62,834 nucleotides of DNA from Synechococcales cyanobacterium GL140_1_metabat_312 (GCA_025351345.1 JANXWB010000018.1:1-62834); one strand, 5' to 3'. Counted from the stretch's first letter, positions 25,952 to 35,377 are shown. Program-made: numbers and translations. Notes: generated from the sequence alone by a model not told the origin.

Positions 25952-27681
25952 GGATTACCTCCAGCAGGTGCGGACGACTCACTCGATTTCTTTCCTTTTC
26001 CGCGCTGTTTCTTTCCGTTTGGCGGAGTGTCACCATTAGCGGGGTTGGCACCTTTAGAATTCGTATTTGTGGTCTCTCCTGTAGTGGGTTTAGCAGTTTC
26101 TTCTTTAACCTGAATCTTGCTACCTGTAACGAGATTACCTTGACCATCTGTCACGACTTGATCACCAGGTTTTACACCCTTTTGAATCAAACTCTGTCCA
26201 TCGATCGTCGCGATCGCTGTCACCGGGACGTTCTCGACCGTATTATCATCCTTTACTCGGAATACAAATTGACCATCGGGACCATTCTGCACCGCTTGCG
26301 ACGGAACGATCGTAGCATCGACTTCTTGGCTCAATGTCAGGGTCGCATTGACAAATTGCCCTGGAAACAATTTCCCATCCGTATTATCAAAATCACCTAT
26401 CAATTGAATGGTGCCTGTCGTATTATCTACAGTGTTATTAATAAAAGAAAGAGTCCCCGAAACTGACTTTTTCTCATTGCCTGCAAAGGTGACATCAACC
26501 TTGAGATTTCTGCCACTCATGCGTTTTTGAATGGTCGGCAGATTGGATTCAGGAACCGAAAATGCAACTTGAATGGGCCGGATTTTTTGAAGTACCACCA
26601 AGGGCGTATTACCATTTGCCTGAACAACAGTGCCTTCTGGAACTAAGACATTCCCCGCAAGTCCATCGATCGGGGCATAGATTTTTGTATAAGAGGCCAA
26701 TACCTCAGCATTACTTAAAGCACCCCCATTAGTACTGACAACGGCCTGTGCAGTTTCGATCGCCGCTGCATCACCATTCACAACAGAACTAGCATTTTCG
26801 ACCCCCACTCGGTCAATTTCTACAACAGATTGTGCATTGGTAATCGCAATCTCATCACTTCCCACAACGGCTAAGGCGGTCGCAATGGCTTCACGATCGG
26901 CTTGTAGAGTTGCTTGTGCAGCTGCCGCATTCGTTGCATATTGCTGAGCTAAATCTCTACTAATTGCGCCACTGGCCGCCAAGTCAGCGTATCGCTTACT
27001 CTGAGACATCGCAAAGTCGGCCTGAGCTTGGTCTTTCTTTAGCACGGCTTGAGCTTGCCCCAGTAAGCCTTGGTCTTTCTTCAACGTGGCCCGAGCCTGA
27101 GCTACTAATCCTAAATCCCGCTCTACCGTTGCTTCTGCCTGCTTGACCAAGCCTAAATTTTTATTGGCAGTAGCCCGAGTTTGTTGGACTTGTGATTCTG
27201 CTTGGGCAACAGTCCCGGTAGCTTGCTGGACCGCAGCGGTTTGCGATCGTTCATCTAATGTGAAGAGTAAATCGCCTTTCTTAACCTCCTGCCCTTTTTT
27301 AAAGAATACTCCCGTAACACGTCCGCCAGTTTGCGGTGTGACTGAAACAGCTGCATCGGCCTGAACGGTTCCGATCGCACTAACCTGCACAGGAACTGTT
27401 TTCCGAATAACGTTAGTAACGGCAACAGGAGTGACTTGATTTTTGCCTTTTCGATCGGCTTTTTCAACTTTAGGTTCATTCGATCGATTCACGGCAAATC
27501 CAGCACCCCCGAGCAGTAATAAACCTGCCAATAAAAATCCAAGACGTTTGCGGGTAAAGGCTTTACGAGAAAACAGATTGTTATGGGATCGATGAGTTTT
27601 GGATTCAGGCACAACCGCTGTGTCGATATCAGTATCAACAAGAGAGGCTTCAGAATTATCTTTTATTTTATCTTGATTCAT
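25948..27681 (-). CDS. RND periplasmic adaptor (membrane fusion) protein
   Basis: This 577-residue HlyD/MdtA-type adaptor has a membrane anchor at about residues 49-66 (LGFLLAGLLLLGGAGFAV). The lipoyl half-motifs are VTPQTGGRVTGVFFKKGQ and APIDGLAGNVLVPEGTVV. Between them is an unusually long helical hairpin with heptad-like repeats (QAEATVERDLGLVAQARATL; KKDQGLLGQAQAVLKKDQ). The beta-barrel and membrane-proximal domains follow, and a Lys/Gly/Asn-rich tail of about 60 residues. The start has a strong site, GGAGGT, at 27691-27696. First gene of the efflux operon. It probably docks both permeases to an outer-membrane channel encoded elsewhere. Confidence 0.92.
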   Translation of the reverse strand: MNQDKIKDNSEASLVDTDIDTAVVPESKTHRSHNNLFSRKAFTRKRLGFLLAGLLLLGGAGFAVNRSNEPKVEKADRKGKNQVTPVAVTNVIRKTVPVQVSAIGTVQADAAVSVTPQTGGRVTGVFFKKGQEVKKGDLLFTLDERSQTAAVQQATGTVAQAESQVQQTRATANKNLGLVKQAEATVERDLGLVAQARATLKKDQGLLGQAQAVLKKDQAQADFAMSQSKRYADLAASGAISRDLAQQYATNAAAAQATLQADREAIATALAVVGSDEIAITNAQSVVEIDRVGVENASSVVNGDAAAIETAQAVVSTNGGALSNAEVLASYTKIYAPIDGLAGNVLVPEGTVVQANGNTPLVVLQKIRPIQVAFSVPESNLPTIQKRMSGRNLKVDVTFAGNEKKSVSGTLSFINNTVDNTTGTIQLIGDFDNTDGKLFPGQFVNATLTLSQEVDATIVPSQAVQNGPDGQFVFRVKDDNTVENVPVTAIATIDGQSLIQKGVKPGDQVVTDGQGNLVTGSKIQVKEETAKPTTGETTNTNSKGANPANGDTPPNGKKQRGKGKKSSESSAPAGGNP

Positions 27682-27729
27682 TTGAGAATAACCTCCACTT
27701 TTTTAGGGTGTTCGCTTAATGATTTTAAG

Positions 27730-27755
27730 TAGGTAAACTTCAATTAGGTAACTTC
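27730..27755. promoter_or_regulatory. Direct repeat upstream of RND operon, possible operator
   Basis: TAGGTAAACTT and TAGGTAACTTC start 15 bases apart, 50-75 bases before the adaptor start codon. The spacing would suit a regulator touching one face of the helix. No regulator gene is adjacent. The rest of 27682-28027 shows nothing I can identify. Confidence 0.25.
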
Positions 27756-28027
27756 TCAAAAACAACTTACTCAACATCGATCGTGTTACACAAATATTTG
27801 TTGTGACAGAGACAATACCTTACAGGTTTTAGAGTGGCTTTTCTATAGGAGAAAAGTCCCGATCCCTCATTTCTTAAGTACCCCTAGGCATTAGGTTTTC
27901 TAGATATTAAAATATGGCATTGCCCTTATCTCAAGGATACAGAAAATAACTCAGTCTAGAAGCTCTATGGAATACCGCTTCCAAAGCTACTAATTATTCC
28001 TAATCCTTGACATAACGGCATTACCCA

Positions 28028-28141
28028 ATTGAACCCTGGACTATTGCTAGTCTTAAATTCATATGCATTTAGTTATAATTTTTTATTTGCTGGGATTTTA
28101 ATTGTTCAAAATTCGATCGGATATCTTGAGAAATGCCTGCA
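28028..28141 (+). repeat. Junction repeat, copy B (right of RND operon)
   Basis: This is the counterpart of 19569-19683. Bases 28028-28072 read IEPWTIASLKFICI and a TAG, a diverged copy of the mannosidase C-terminus IEPWTIASFKLIRA. The rest overlaps the 3' end of the minus-strand pseudogene. No mannosidase gene precedes it, so it is a detached gene end. Confidence 0.75.
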
Positions 28142-28839
28142 ACTCCTGTGATTTCCAGCTTAATTCGATCGGCTAATTCATTTAATGGATACTTTTTTTG
28201 AACTTTTTCCAAAGCACATCCGCAAGTTATTAATTTACCTAAATCTAAATTGGCCTCGGTGATAAATTTACGATCGTTCTGATGCAGCGTTGAGATTTCC
28301 CTTTCTCTGACTGTTTTTACCATTTTTTCGATATGACTTGGCTCTTTTTCTAACATGGCGAAATCTTGTTCAGACTCTTTCATGAAAGCAAGTGTTTCGG
28401 GTGAAAGCTTTTTACCATTGAGTAAACCTGTGGCAAGAAAACTACGAATAATAGTTAGTTCTTTCTTTAGTAATTTTTGACTTATCTTTCAGCATTTCAG
28501 TGAGGAGACCTAGGCGCTGTTGGACTTGGGCATTAATCACTTGTTCTTGTTGAAGACTTCGCTCTTTATACTGTGCGATCGAATTCGTTAAGATATTTTG
28601 ATAGTCTCCAATTATAGTGGGTAATGTTTTTTCAGAATCTTTGTTCGCTTTTATAGATTTAAAGGGCACAAAAAACCCTTGATCTTTCATACAGGTTTCC
28701 AGCAGCGATCGGACTATTGCCTCAGGATATGGTTTTTCATTAGCTTGAGCCGCAGGTATAACTAAAACCAGGTATAACTAAAACAATGCCGATCGTAGTC
28801 AACAACAAAATAGTACAAAATTTAGAACAAAATCCCGTC
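28069..28839 (-). pseudogene. Secreted Cys-containing protein gene, broken by two frameshifts
   Basis: Reading three minus-strand pieces together gives a protein of about 245 residues. It starts with a signal peptide (MTGFCSKFCTILLLTTIGI, then VLVIPAAQA), continues as NEKPYPEAIVRSLLETCMKD and has a C-terminal CGCALEKVQKKYPLNELADR. Two defects break it. A 16-base tandem duplication at 28753-28784 shifts the frame inside the signal peptide. A duplicated AAAG-like unit near 28467-28475 (TNYYS stop versus ELTIIRSFLATGLLNGKK) shifts it again. The surviving frames are 28442-28690 and 28069-28383. The family is unknown; an exported protein with conserved cysteines is all that can be said. Confidence 0.7.
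28753..28784. repeat. 16-base tandem duplication causing a frameshift
   Basis: CAGGTATAACTAAAAC occurs twice with no spacer (28753-28768, 28769-28784). Removing one copy restores a continuous reading frame from ATG 28839 through the signal peptide into the mature protein. Confidence 0.9.
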
Positions 28840-29016
28840 ATAACTTAACTCGCCACAAGCTCAATTCAACAGCGCACTTATTTTAGCAACTGATATGATT
28901 CCTGAGTTAGGTCGGCTTTGTAGATATGATCGGCCTCAAGCGAGTACCCGGCTTCTGGTAATATAAAAGATTGCAACGAGTGCAAGTCCATAATTCAGCA
29001 ATCGCAACTTTAAACA

Positions 29017-30195
29017 ATGGCAAATCTTCAGCGCCCTGACGGCATCGCTCCCCACGGCGGCGAACTCATTAATCGCATCGCAACTCCAGACCAAAAAGCA
29101 GAATTTTTGAGCAAAGCAGACGTTCTGCCGATCGTAACTTTGGATGAGCGTGCCGTTTCTGATCTCCACATGATTGCGATCGGTGGCTTCAGTCCACTCA
29201 CCGGATTCATGAACCAAGCGGATTACGATCGGGTTGTCGTCGAAATGCACCTGACGAGTGGATTGCCTTGGACTATTCCGATCACTTTATCAGTTACAGA
29301 AGCGATCGCCGACACAGTTGAAGTTGGCCAGTATATCCGTCTGAATGATCCCTCAGGTCAATACATTGGCGTTCTCGACCTCACTGAAAAGTATAGTTAC
29401 GATAAGAAAAAAGAAGCCATCAACGTTTATCGCACCGAAGACGAGAAGCATCCTGGTGTCGCTGTTGTTTACAACCAAGGCAACATCAATCTAGCTGGAC
29501 CCATTTGGCTTCTGGACCGTGAAGCACATCCACTTTTCCCAACCTATCAAATCGATCCGGCTGCATCCCGCAAAGCTTTCCAAGAAAAAGGCTGGAAAAC
29601 TATTGTTGGATTCCAAACTCGTAACCCCGTTCATCGTGCTCACGAATACATTCAAAAGTGTGCGATGGAAATTGTCGATGGACTATTCTTGCATCCCTTA
29701 GTAGGGGCAACCAAGGAAGATGATATTTCCGCTGAGATTCGGATGCGATGCTATGAAATCTTGATTGATAATTACTATCCAAAAGATCGGGTCATTCTAG
29801 GTATTAACCCATCAGCAATGCGCTACGCCGGACCACGGGAAGCCGTTTTTCATGCCTTAATTCGTAAGAACTATGGATGTACTCATTTTATCGTGGGCCG
29901 AGATCATGCAGGGGTGGGCGATTACTATGGCACCTTCGACGCGCAATATATTTTTGATGAATTTGATGCAGCGGCGATCGGAATTATTCCACTTAAATAT
30001 GAACATGCGTTCTATTGTAAAGTGACCAACACCATGGCCACCATCAAAACTAGTCCAAGTACTCCAGAACAACGGATTCATTTATCTGGAACAAAGGTTC
30101 GCGAAATGTTACGCAATGGTGAACTCCCACCTCCTGAATTCTCTCGTCCACTTGTTGCGGCTGAATTAGCAAAAGCGATGAAAGTAAACAGTTAA
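29017..30195 (+). CDS. sat: Sulfate adenylyltransferase (ATP sulfurylase)
   Basis: ATP sulfurylase makes adenosine 5'-phosphosulfate from ATP and sulfate, the first step of assimilation. The 392-residue protein has [17 protein letters not shown] (the Q-x-R-N-P-x-H ATP/sulfate loop), [20 protein letters not shown] and [19 protein letters not shown]. These are all signatures of the homo-oligomeric Sat type. The length is normal, with no fused APS kinase. The start is ATG 29017. It stands alone here; an ABC ATPase of the sulfate type lies 27 kb away at 56463. Confidence 0.96.
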   Translation: MANLQRPDGIAPHGGELINRIATPDQKAEFLSKADVLPIVTLDERAVSDLHMIAIGGFSPLTGFMNQADYDRVVVEMHLTSGLPWTIPITLSVTEAIADTVEVGQYIRLNDPSGQYIGVLDLTEKYSYDKKKEAINVYRTEDEKHPGVAVVYNQGNINLAGPIWLLDREAHPLFPTYQIDPAASRKAFQEKGWKTIVGFQTRNPVHRAHEYIQKCAMEIVDGLFLHPLVGATKEDDISAEIRMRCYEILIDNYYPKDRVILGINPSAMRYAGPREAVFHALIRKNYGCTHFIVGRDHAGVGDYYGTFDAQYIFDEFDAAAIGIIPLKYEHAFYCKVTNTMATIKTSPSTPEQRIHLSGTKVREMLRNGELPPPEFSRPLVAAELAKAMKVNS

Positions 30196-30235
30196 ATAAA
30201 ACTAAATCAAACGCCTACATTCTATTCCTTAGATG

Positions 30236-30274
30236 ATTCTCCAAATTCCATTTAATAAGTGGGATCTGGAGAAT
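30236..30274. terminator. Hairpin between convergent sat and sds
   Basis: ATTCTCCA (30236-30243) pairs with TGGAGAAT (30267-30274). It lies between two convergent genes but has no strong T-run, so termination is uncertain. Confidence 0.4.
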
Positions 30275-30282
30275 TTCATATT

Positions 30283-31254
30283 TCAAGATAAGCGGCTTAA
30301 TACAAAATCACAGAGATTTTCCAGTGACTCTCTAGATTCAGAGGTCGGGAGATTGGATAAATATCCGATCGCAGATTTCGCATGATCTTTCGCCAATGCC
30401 CGAGATTTCTCAATGCCTTGACTTTTCTCGACTATGGTCAGCGCCTGCGCCAAATCGCCGTCTTCTGAAAATTCTCGCTCAATCAATGTTTTTAAATAGG
30501 GCTGCTCTTCCATAGCAAATAGCACTGGAGCAGTCAAATTGCCACTTTTTAAATCTGATCCAGCGGGCTTGCCTAAGCTTTCCATTGATCCAGTAAAGTC
30601 CAAAATATCATCCACAATTTGGAATGCTAATCCCCAATGCCGCCCATAATGGTAGAGGGCAGAAGCATCCTCAGAATTCCAATCACTCAAAATCGCGGCT
30701 GCTTTTGCACTATTGGCCACCAATGATGCCGTCTTGTAATAGCTCTTTTGCAAATAGGCTTCCATCGTAATATCTGTATCAAAACAATTTAGACCTTGCT
30801 GAATCTCACCCTCAGCAAAATCCTTAATTACTTCTGACAGCAATTTGACTACTTCTAAACTGTCCAAATTTGCCAAATACCACGACGACTGCGCAAACAA
30901 AAAATCACCCGCCAGTACCGCCACTCGATTTCCAAATCCTGCATGAACGGTCGGAACCCCGCGCCGTAATTCGGATTCATCTACCACATCATCATGAACA
31001 AGACTAGCGGTATGGATCATCTCAGTGATTTCAGCCAGCCGCCGATGACGTTGGGTTAAATCACCTTTAGGCATCGTTGCCCTTGCCACTAAGAGCACAA
31101 TAGCCGGACGCACCCGTTTCCCTCCCGCTCCAAACAAGCGTTCAGCAGCTAGATAAAGAATCGGATGCTTGGCCCCAATTAACTGCTTAAGATTTTCTGT
31201 CATCGCAGAAAGATCGGCATCAACGGGAGAAAAAAGGGAGGCAACTGATGTCAT
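30283..31254 (-). CDS. sds: Solanesyl/polyprenyl diphosphate synthase
   Basis: This trans-prenyltransferase extends allylic diphosphates with isopentenyl diphosphate, giving the C45-type side chain of plastoquinone in cyanobacteria. The first Asp-rich motif lies in LVHDDVVDESELRRG (about residues 87-101) and the second in QIVDDILDFTGSMESLGKPA (about 214). GGKRVRPAIVLL and AVLAGDFLFAQSSW are also diagnostic. The 323-residue length fits the solanesyl type rather than the shorter GGPP synthase. Chain length is inferred, not seen. It is convergent with sat. Confidence 0.88.
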   Translation of the reverse strand: MTSVASLFSPVDADLSAMTENLKQLIGAKHPILYLAAERLFGAGGKRVRPAIVLLVARATMPKGDLTQRHRRLAEITEMIHTASLVHDDVVDESELRRGVPTVHAGFGNRVAVLAGDFLFAQSSWYLANLDSLEVVKLLSEVIKDFAEGEIQQGLNCFDTDITMEAYLQKSYYKTASLVANSAKAAAILSDWNSEDASALYHYGRHWGLAFQIVDDILDFTGSMESLGKPAGSDLKSGNLTAPVLFAMEEQPYLKTLIEREFSEDGDLAQALTIVEKSQGIEKSRALAKDHAKSAIGYLSNLPTSESRESLENLCDFVLSRLS

Positions 31255-31868
31255 GGTGCGAACCAGATGAGGATAAAGATTAAGAAACTTTACAGGTTCT
31301 GATTTTATTCTAAGCGATGGCGATCGTCCTTGAACGATTCCTTACGGATCTTCCTTAAAAAATGATCATCTATTAGATCTGTTTTTTGGATCGCTCCCAC
31401 GATTTTAAACTCCTGTGATAGTCTATATAATAAGCTTTCAAAACTGCAAATTTTTACCTGTAAGAGCAAGGCATGTGAGTCTAGTCAGATGATATTTATT
31501 CTGAGTAGGCTTGAAAAAGCGCCTTGATCTTCGAGATCAGTTAAAGAATGATTCTACAGTCATCTTTCGGGATCTGTGGTCTGGTCTTAAGTTGGTCAAG
31601 GTAATCAATAGAATCCATACAGATTGAAGTTGTGCTGTGCAGTTTTTTTTCGTCGCTGTGGATTTCCACTAAACGGGAGGCGGCGCTTTGCGATCGATGG
31701 TCTGAAGGAACAATGCTGTCTCAAGGGAATTGATTGGGGCAACACTTCATCGAACTTGTATTGAACTTGTGTTGAGAGATTGTTGCTCTGATGGATTTAC
31801 CTGTGGAAAGCGCGAACGGTTATTAGGTTGCGCGTTTATTTCCTTTGGGCTTCCATTGAGGTGATGTC
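31255..31868. other. Long intergenic region without a recognised gene
   Basis: This 614-base stretch between sds (minus) and a small plus-strand ORF shows only short hairpins: TGATCT-TCG-AGATCA at 31525-31539 and GTGGA-TT-TCCAC at 31658-31669. It must contain the sds promoter. An unrecognised small RNA or a long leader for the small ORF is possible. Confidence 0.4.
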
Positions 31869-31970
31869 ATGATTGATCAGAATGTACCACTGATGATTCC
31901 TGTCCTAGCGACAGGCTATTTGATGCTGGTTTATGGGTTACTAGAACTTCTTCAACGACGACGCACTTGA
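31869..31970 (+). CDS. Small single-helix membrane protein (33 residues)
   Basis: The frame reads MIDQNVPLMIPVLATGYLML, then VYGLLELLQRRRT, and stops at TGA 31968-31970. It has one hydrophobic helix (about residues 8-26), a charged Arg-rich tail (inside, by the positive-inside rule) and a good ribosome site, GAGGTG, 6 bases before the ATG. It resembles the size class of photosystem, cytochrome b6f or NDH-1 small subunits, but I do not recognise it as any one of them. It lies 35 bases before the terminator hairpin at 32005. Confidence 0.5.
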   Translation: MIDQNVPLMIPVLATGYLMLVYGLLELLQRRRT

Positions 31971-32004
31971 GTGGTCATTGTAGTCAAAGATTTAATAAAA
32001 AAAT

Positions 32005-32055
32005 AAGGCAGCGATTTGTAGTTTTCTTTGGAAGATAATGCCCGATCGCCGCCTT
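32005..32055 (-). terminator. Bidirectional terminator hairpin
   Basis: AAGGCAGCGAT (32005-32015) pairs with ATCGCCGCCTT (32045-32055) with one mismatch. On the minus strand the stem is followed by ATTTTTTTATT, so it should end the SLH gene transcript; it may also serve the small ORF. Confidence 0.7.
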
Positions 32056-32090
32056 ACTTTTACATATTTAGTCTGCTTTTCTAACCGTAG

Positions 32091-33188
32091 TTAGGGCTTA
32101 ATTTTCCCTTCTTTAATCAGCGCTTGATAGATATAAAAGGCTGCATCGGCGCGAGTAGCGATTTGGCTTAGACCAAGCTGAGTAGTATTGGGTGAAATAA
32201 GCCCCGCTTCCACAGCGCTACTGACTTTTGAGATAGCCCACTTCGGCAGATCTTTGCCATCACTATACTTGTTGAGGATTTGCACCGGATCGCCGCTGGA
32301 TTTGAGATTGATGCCCGTTGCGATCGCGCTCAGCATTTCTAGGCGAGGAATGGACTGGTCTGGTTTAAAAACACCGCCGGGATAGCCTGTCATAAATCCA
32401 GTTTGAGTTGCTTCATCAATGGCCGTCGCAGCCCAATATCCACTTTGAATATCGGTGAAGTTAATCGCATCTTTAACTTTTACCCTTTCAAAACCTTTTT
32501 GAATCATCCCAGCAAATTCAGCACGGGTGATTTGTTTGTTGGGTTGAAAGGTGTTGTTGTCTAAACCGCTAATTACGCCTCGGCTTGATAATGCCACGAT
32601 CGCAGATTTGGCCCAAAAATTATCGGGGACATCGCTAAAGAATTTTGGCTTACCAGGATTATCCACCGTGCCGGGGTTAGCTGCGATCGTTCCTGCTGCT
32701 AAGGGTGCGACTGTTTGTAGGTCGCCTGTTCTTGCTGGGGTTGTTGCAGCGATCGGGGCGGTTGATAGATTTTGTGGGTTTGCTGCGTTGATATCCTGCT
32801 GATTAGACGGTTGATCTATTGGTACAGATGCTATTGAAGTGAGTTTTCTACCATCGGACTCCGTTGAATTCGTCGTTAAACCATCTGCTGCCGTTGCGCC
32901 TAACTTTCCATTAGGATTTGCGGAAACCTCGGAGGAAATTCCTGAGGTGCCGGGTGCTGTTATTCCAGGGCTTGCTTGAGTTCTAGAATCGATCGTGGCA
33001 ACGGGTGAACCATTCGTTAATCCAGTCAAATTAATGGGAGAGGTCTTCAACCCCAGCGTCCAGAATAAAATGGATCCAATTCCTGTGAAGGCTAACGCCA
33101 CGGCAATCATTTCATCGGAAGAAAGTCTTCTGCGGCTCGGTCGAAGTTCTTGGTCCGTCCGGGATTCATCTTGATTAAAATCGCTCAT
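32091..33188 (-). CDS. SLH-domain protein with N-terminal membrane anchor
   Basis: Residues 1-26 are charged, followed by one membrane helix (about 27-46). A Thr/Asn/Ala-rich linker runs to about residue 180. Three S-layer-homology repeats then run to the end (FFSDVPDNFWAKSAIVAL; NFTDIQSGYWAATAIDEA; KYSDGKDLPKWAISKV). Each repeat has the F-x-D-V/I ... W/Y-A ... A-I pattern, and the first two are followed by G-x-x-G-x-x-G-x-F-x-P and R-x-E. SLH domains bind peptidoglycan-linked polymers, so it probably tethers the inner membrane to the wall. It lacks the porin barrel of cyanobacterial SLH porins. Confidence 0.88.
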   Translation of the reverse strand: MSDFNQDESRTDQELRPSRRRLSSDEMIAVALAFTGIGSILFWTLGLKTSPINLTGLTNGSPVATIDSRTQASPGITAPGTSGISSEVSANPNGKLGATAADGLTTNSTESDGRKLTSIASVPIDQPSNQQDINAANPQNLSTAPIAATTPARTGDLQTVAPLAAGTIAANPGTVDNPGKPKFFSDVPDNFWAKSAIVALSSRGVISGLDNNTFQPNKQITRAEFAGMIQKGFERVKVKDAINFTDIQSGYWAATAIDEATQTGFMTGYPGGVFKPDQSIPRLEMLSAIATGINLKSSGDPVQILNKYSDGKDLPKWAISKVSSAVEAGLISPNTTQLGLSQIATRADAAFYIYQALIKEGKIKP

Positions 33189-33465
33189 AAAGTTAACACT
33201 CTAAAATTAACGCTCTTGAGATTATGAACAGAAGATAAACACAACCTAGTAGAAATACTAGTGTGATTTTCTGATTTAATCCCGTACTTTTCTAAAAATG
33301 ATACGAAAATCGAGCAGAATTCTTTTTATTAGGCTATTTTTTCCATGGAGGATAGGAAATACGTGGATTACGGCTATTATTTATGAAGCAAGCGTGCTGA
33401 TTTGTTCTCCGCTAATATCTTTTTCAGCTAACAACCACACCTTTAATACCTAGAACGATTCAGTC

Positions 33466-33864
33466 ATGAGTGCTAATCCGTCATCCATACCCTATCCAGC
33501 CCGCACCCTGACACGAACAGAGCGAGCCGTACGATGCGCACCGTTTCATTTGCAAACTTATGAGGCGATGGCGCGCAGTAGTGTGGGCTTACAGGAACTA
33601 TCGGGGCGAATGGGGATGGAGAATGGCTATACCAAATGGGCCATCACAGAGTTGATTGCTGATGTGGAGCTGATGTGGATGATTGATGTGGGTGTTTTAC
33701 GGCGGGAAGTTGATGGTCAGGGTTTGACGGATAGTTTCCGAGTGACACCTCTGGGGCGGATGGTTCTTGATCGATGGCACGATCGAGGTCGTCTGGAGTT
33801 GAAGGCTACTTGGCGCGATCGGCTGCTCAATGCCATCACCCGTTGGATTCGATTACCGTTCTAA
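33466..33864 (+). CDS. Npun_F0494-family protein (cyanobacterial, unknown function)
   Basis: This 132-residue soluble protein contains LTRTERAVRCAPFHLQTYEA, then VGLQELSGRMG and VLRREVDGQGLTDSFRVTPLG. The last segment is the strongest family mark I recall for the Npun_F0494 group, and it resembles a winged-helix arrangement (helix-turn-helix then T-x-x-G-R). Function unknown. Its stop is 40 bases before cobQ on the same strand, so they may be co-transcribed. The 277 bases upstream, to the SLH gene, show nothing identifiable. Confidence 0.65.
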   Translation: MSANPSSIPYPARTLTRTERAVRCAPFHLQTYEAMARSSVGLQELSGRMGMENGYTKWAITELIADVELMWMIDVGVLRREVDGQGLTDSFRVTPLGRMVLDRWHDRGRLELKATWRDRLLNAITRWIRLPF

Positions 33865-33904
33865 TTTTTATTTTACTCATTATATTTATCGGAGACTTTT
33901 TAAG

Positions 33905-35377
33905 ATGAAAGCAATTATGGTGGTTGGAACGACATCCCACGCGGGAAAGTCTTTAATCACAGCAGCCCTCTGTCGGATTTTGGCACGGCGGGGTTGGCGA
34001 GTTTCTCCCTTTAAGGGCCAAAACATGGCACTGAATTCCTATGTGACAGCGGGCGGCGGCGAAATTGGCCATGCGCAAGCGGTTCAAGCCTGGGCGGCTG
34101 GTACTAATCCTTGGGTGGAAATGAACCCAATTCTGCTGAAGCCTCAAGGGGATATGACGTCTCAAGTGGTACTGAAGGGGAAGGTCGTTGGGGTTGTAGG
34201 CGCGGCTGAATATTATGAGAAGTTTTTTGATATTGGCTGGCAGGCGATCGAAGACTCCCTTCGACGATTAGCGGAAGAATTTGACATGATTGTCTGTGAA
34301 GGTGCGGGCAGTCCAGCGGAAATCAACCTGAAGCATCGTGATTTGACAAATATGCGGGTCGCCAAGTATCTGAATGCACCAACCGTTTTGGTGGCAGATA
34401 TCGATCGGGGTGGAGTTTTTGCTCATATTATTGGCACCTTAGAGTTACTAGATCCCGATGAGCGTGCCTTAATTAAGGGGTTTGTAATCAATAAATTTCG
34501 GGGGCAACGAGAACTATTGCAATCTGGAATTGACTGGCTGGAGCAGCGGACCGGAATTCCGGTGATTGGGGTCGTGCCCTGGCTAGAAGAAGCGTTTCCA
34601 GCAGAGGATTCTTTGAGTCTTTTTGAGCGTCGTCAAAGCAATACAAAAAGTGATTTAACTATCACGGTGCTTCGTCTACCCCGAATATCAAATTTCACTG
34701 ATTTTGATCCGCTGGAGTCAGAATCGTCGGTGACCTTAAACTATTTGGGATTAAAAGAAACGTTGGGCCATCCTGATGCGGTAATTATTCCAGGTTCTAA
34801 GACAACGATTCCTGATCTGATTGCGATGCATAAATCTGGTATGGTGCAGCAGCTTCAGGAGTACGTGGCTGCGGGCGGAACAGTGATGGGGATTTGTGGT
34901 GGCTACCAAATGATGGGACAATTGTTGGCGGATCCAGAAGGGGTTGAAGGTCAAGAGGGTCGATTCCCAGGGCTTAAACTATTGCCGCTCCGAACGGTGA
35001 TTGCAGGTCAAAAGATTGCTCGTCAACGTACAGTTACGTCCCACCTTCCTCAAGAGGGTTTATCCGTGACGGGTTACGAGATTCACCAAGGCCGAACGCG
35101 CATTGTGGAAGGGTGTGATCAGGAAGTGCGTCCATTGTTTGATGATGCAAATCTTGGTTTGGTCGATGCGAGTGAATCGGTGTGGGGCACCTATCTCCAT
35201 GGACTGTTTGATAATGGACCATGGCGGCGATCGTGGCTGAATCGATTGCGGACGCAGCGGGGACTTCGATCGTTGCCGACGGGTGTTCCTAATTATCGTG
35301 AACAGCGCGAGGTTTTGCTTGATCAACTTGCTAATGCGATCGAACCCCACATTAATCTTGAACCTCTCTTAAAGTAA
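33905..35377 (+). CDS. cobQ: Cobyric acid synthase
   Basis: CobQ uses ATP and glutamine to amidate four carboxylates of adenosyl-cobyrinic acid a,c-diamide in cobalamin synthesis. The N-terminal dethiobiotin-synthetase-like ATPase has VVGTTSHAGKSLITAALCRI and PFKGQNMALNSYVT. The C-terminal class I-type glutaminase has VIIPGSKTTIPDL, MGICGGYQMMGQLL (catalytic Cys) and GTYLHGLFDN (His). The length of 490 residues is standard. The frame is open from 33830, overlapping the previous gene, but ATG 33905 (MKAIMVVGTTSHAGKS) is the family start. No other cobalamin gene and no riboswitch were seen nearby. Confidence 0.94.
   Translation: MKAIMVVGTTSHAGKSLITAALCRILARRGWRVSPFKGQNMALNSYVTAGGGEIGHAQAVQAWAAGTNPWVEMNPILLKPQGDMTSQVVLKGKVVGVVGAAEYYEKFFDIGWQAIEDSLRRLAEEFDMIVCEGAGSPAEINLKHRDLTNMRVAKYLNAPTVLVADIDRGGVFAHIIGTLELLDPDERALIKGFVINKFRGQRELLQSGIDWLEQRTGIPVIGVVPWLEEAFPAEDSLSLFERRQSNTKSDLTITVLRLPRISNFTDFDPLESESSVTLNYLGLKETLGHPDAVIIPGSKTTIPDLIAMHKSGMVQQLQEYVAAGGTVMGICGGYQMMGQLLADPEGVEGQEGRFPGLKLLPLRTVIAGQKIARQRTVTSHLPQEGLSVTGYEIHQGRTRIVEGCDQEVRPLFDDANLGLVDASESVWGTYLHGLFDNGPWRRSWLNRLRTQRGLRSLPTGVPNYREQREVLLDQLANAIEPHINLEPLLK

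Noticed and set aside
27143-27364. Plus-strand ORFs opposite the adaptor protein helices
   Set aside because: They arise from the repetitive helical hairpin of the adaptor gene on the minus strand, which has full family features.
28936-29250. 104-codon minus-strand ORF overlapping the start of sat
   Set aside because: sat is unmistakable on the plus strand. The antisense frame shows no recognisable protein.
33189-33465. Possible cobalamin riboswitch upstream of the cobQ region
   Set aside because: No B12-box-like sequence or characteristic stem arrangement was seen, and the Npun_F0494-like gene lies between this region and cobQ.
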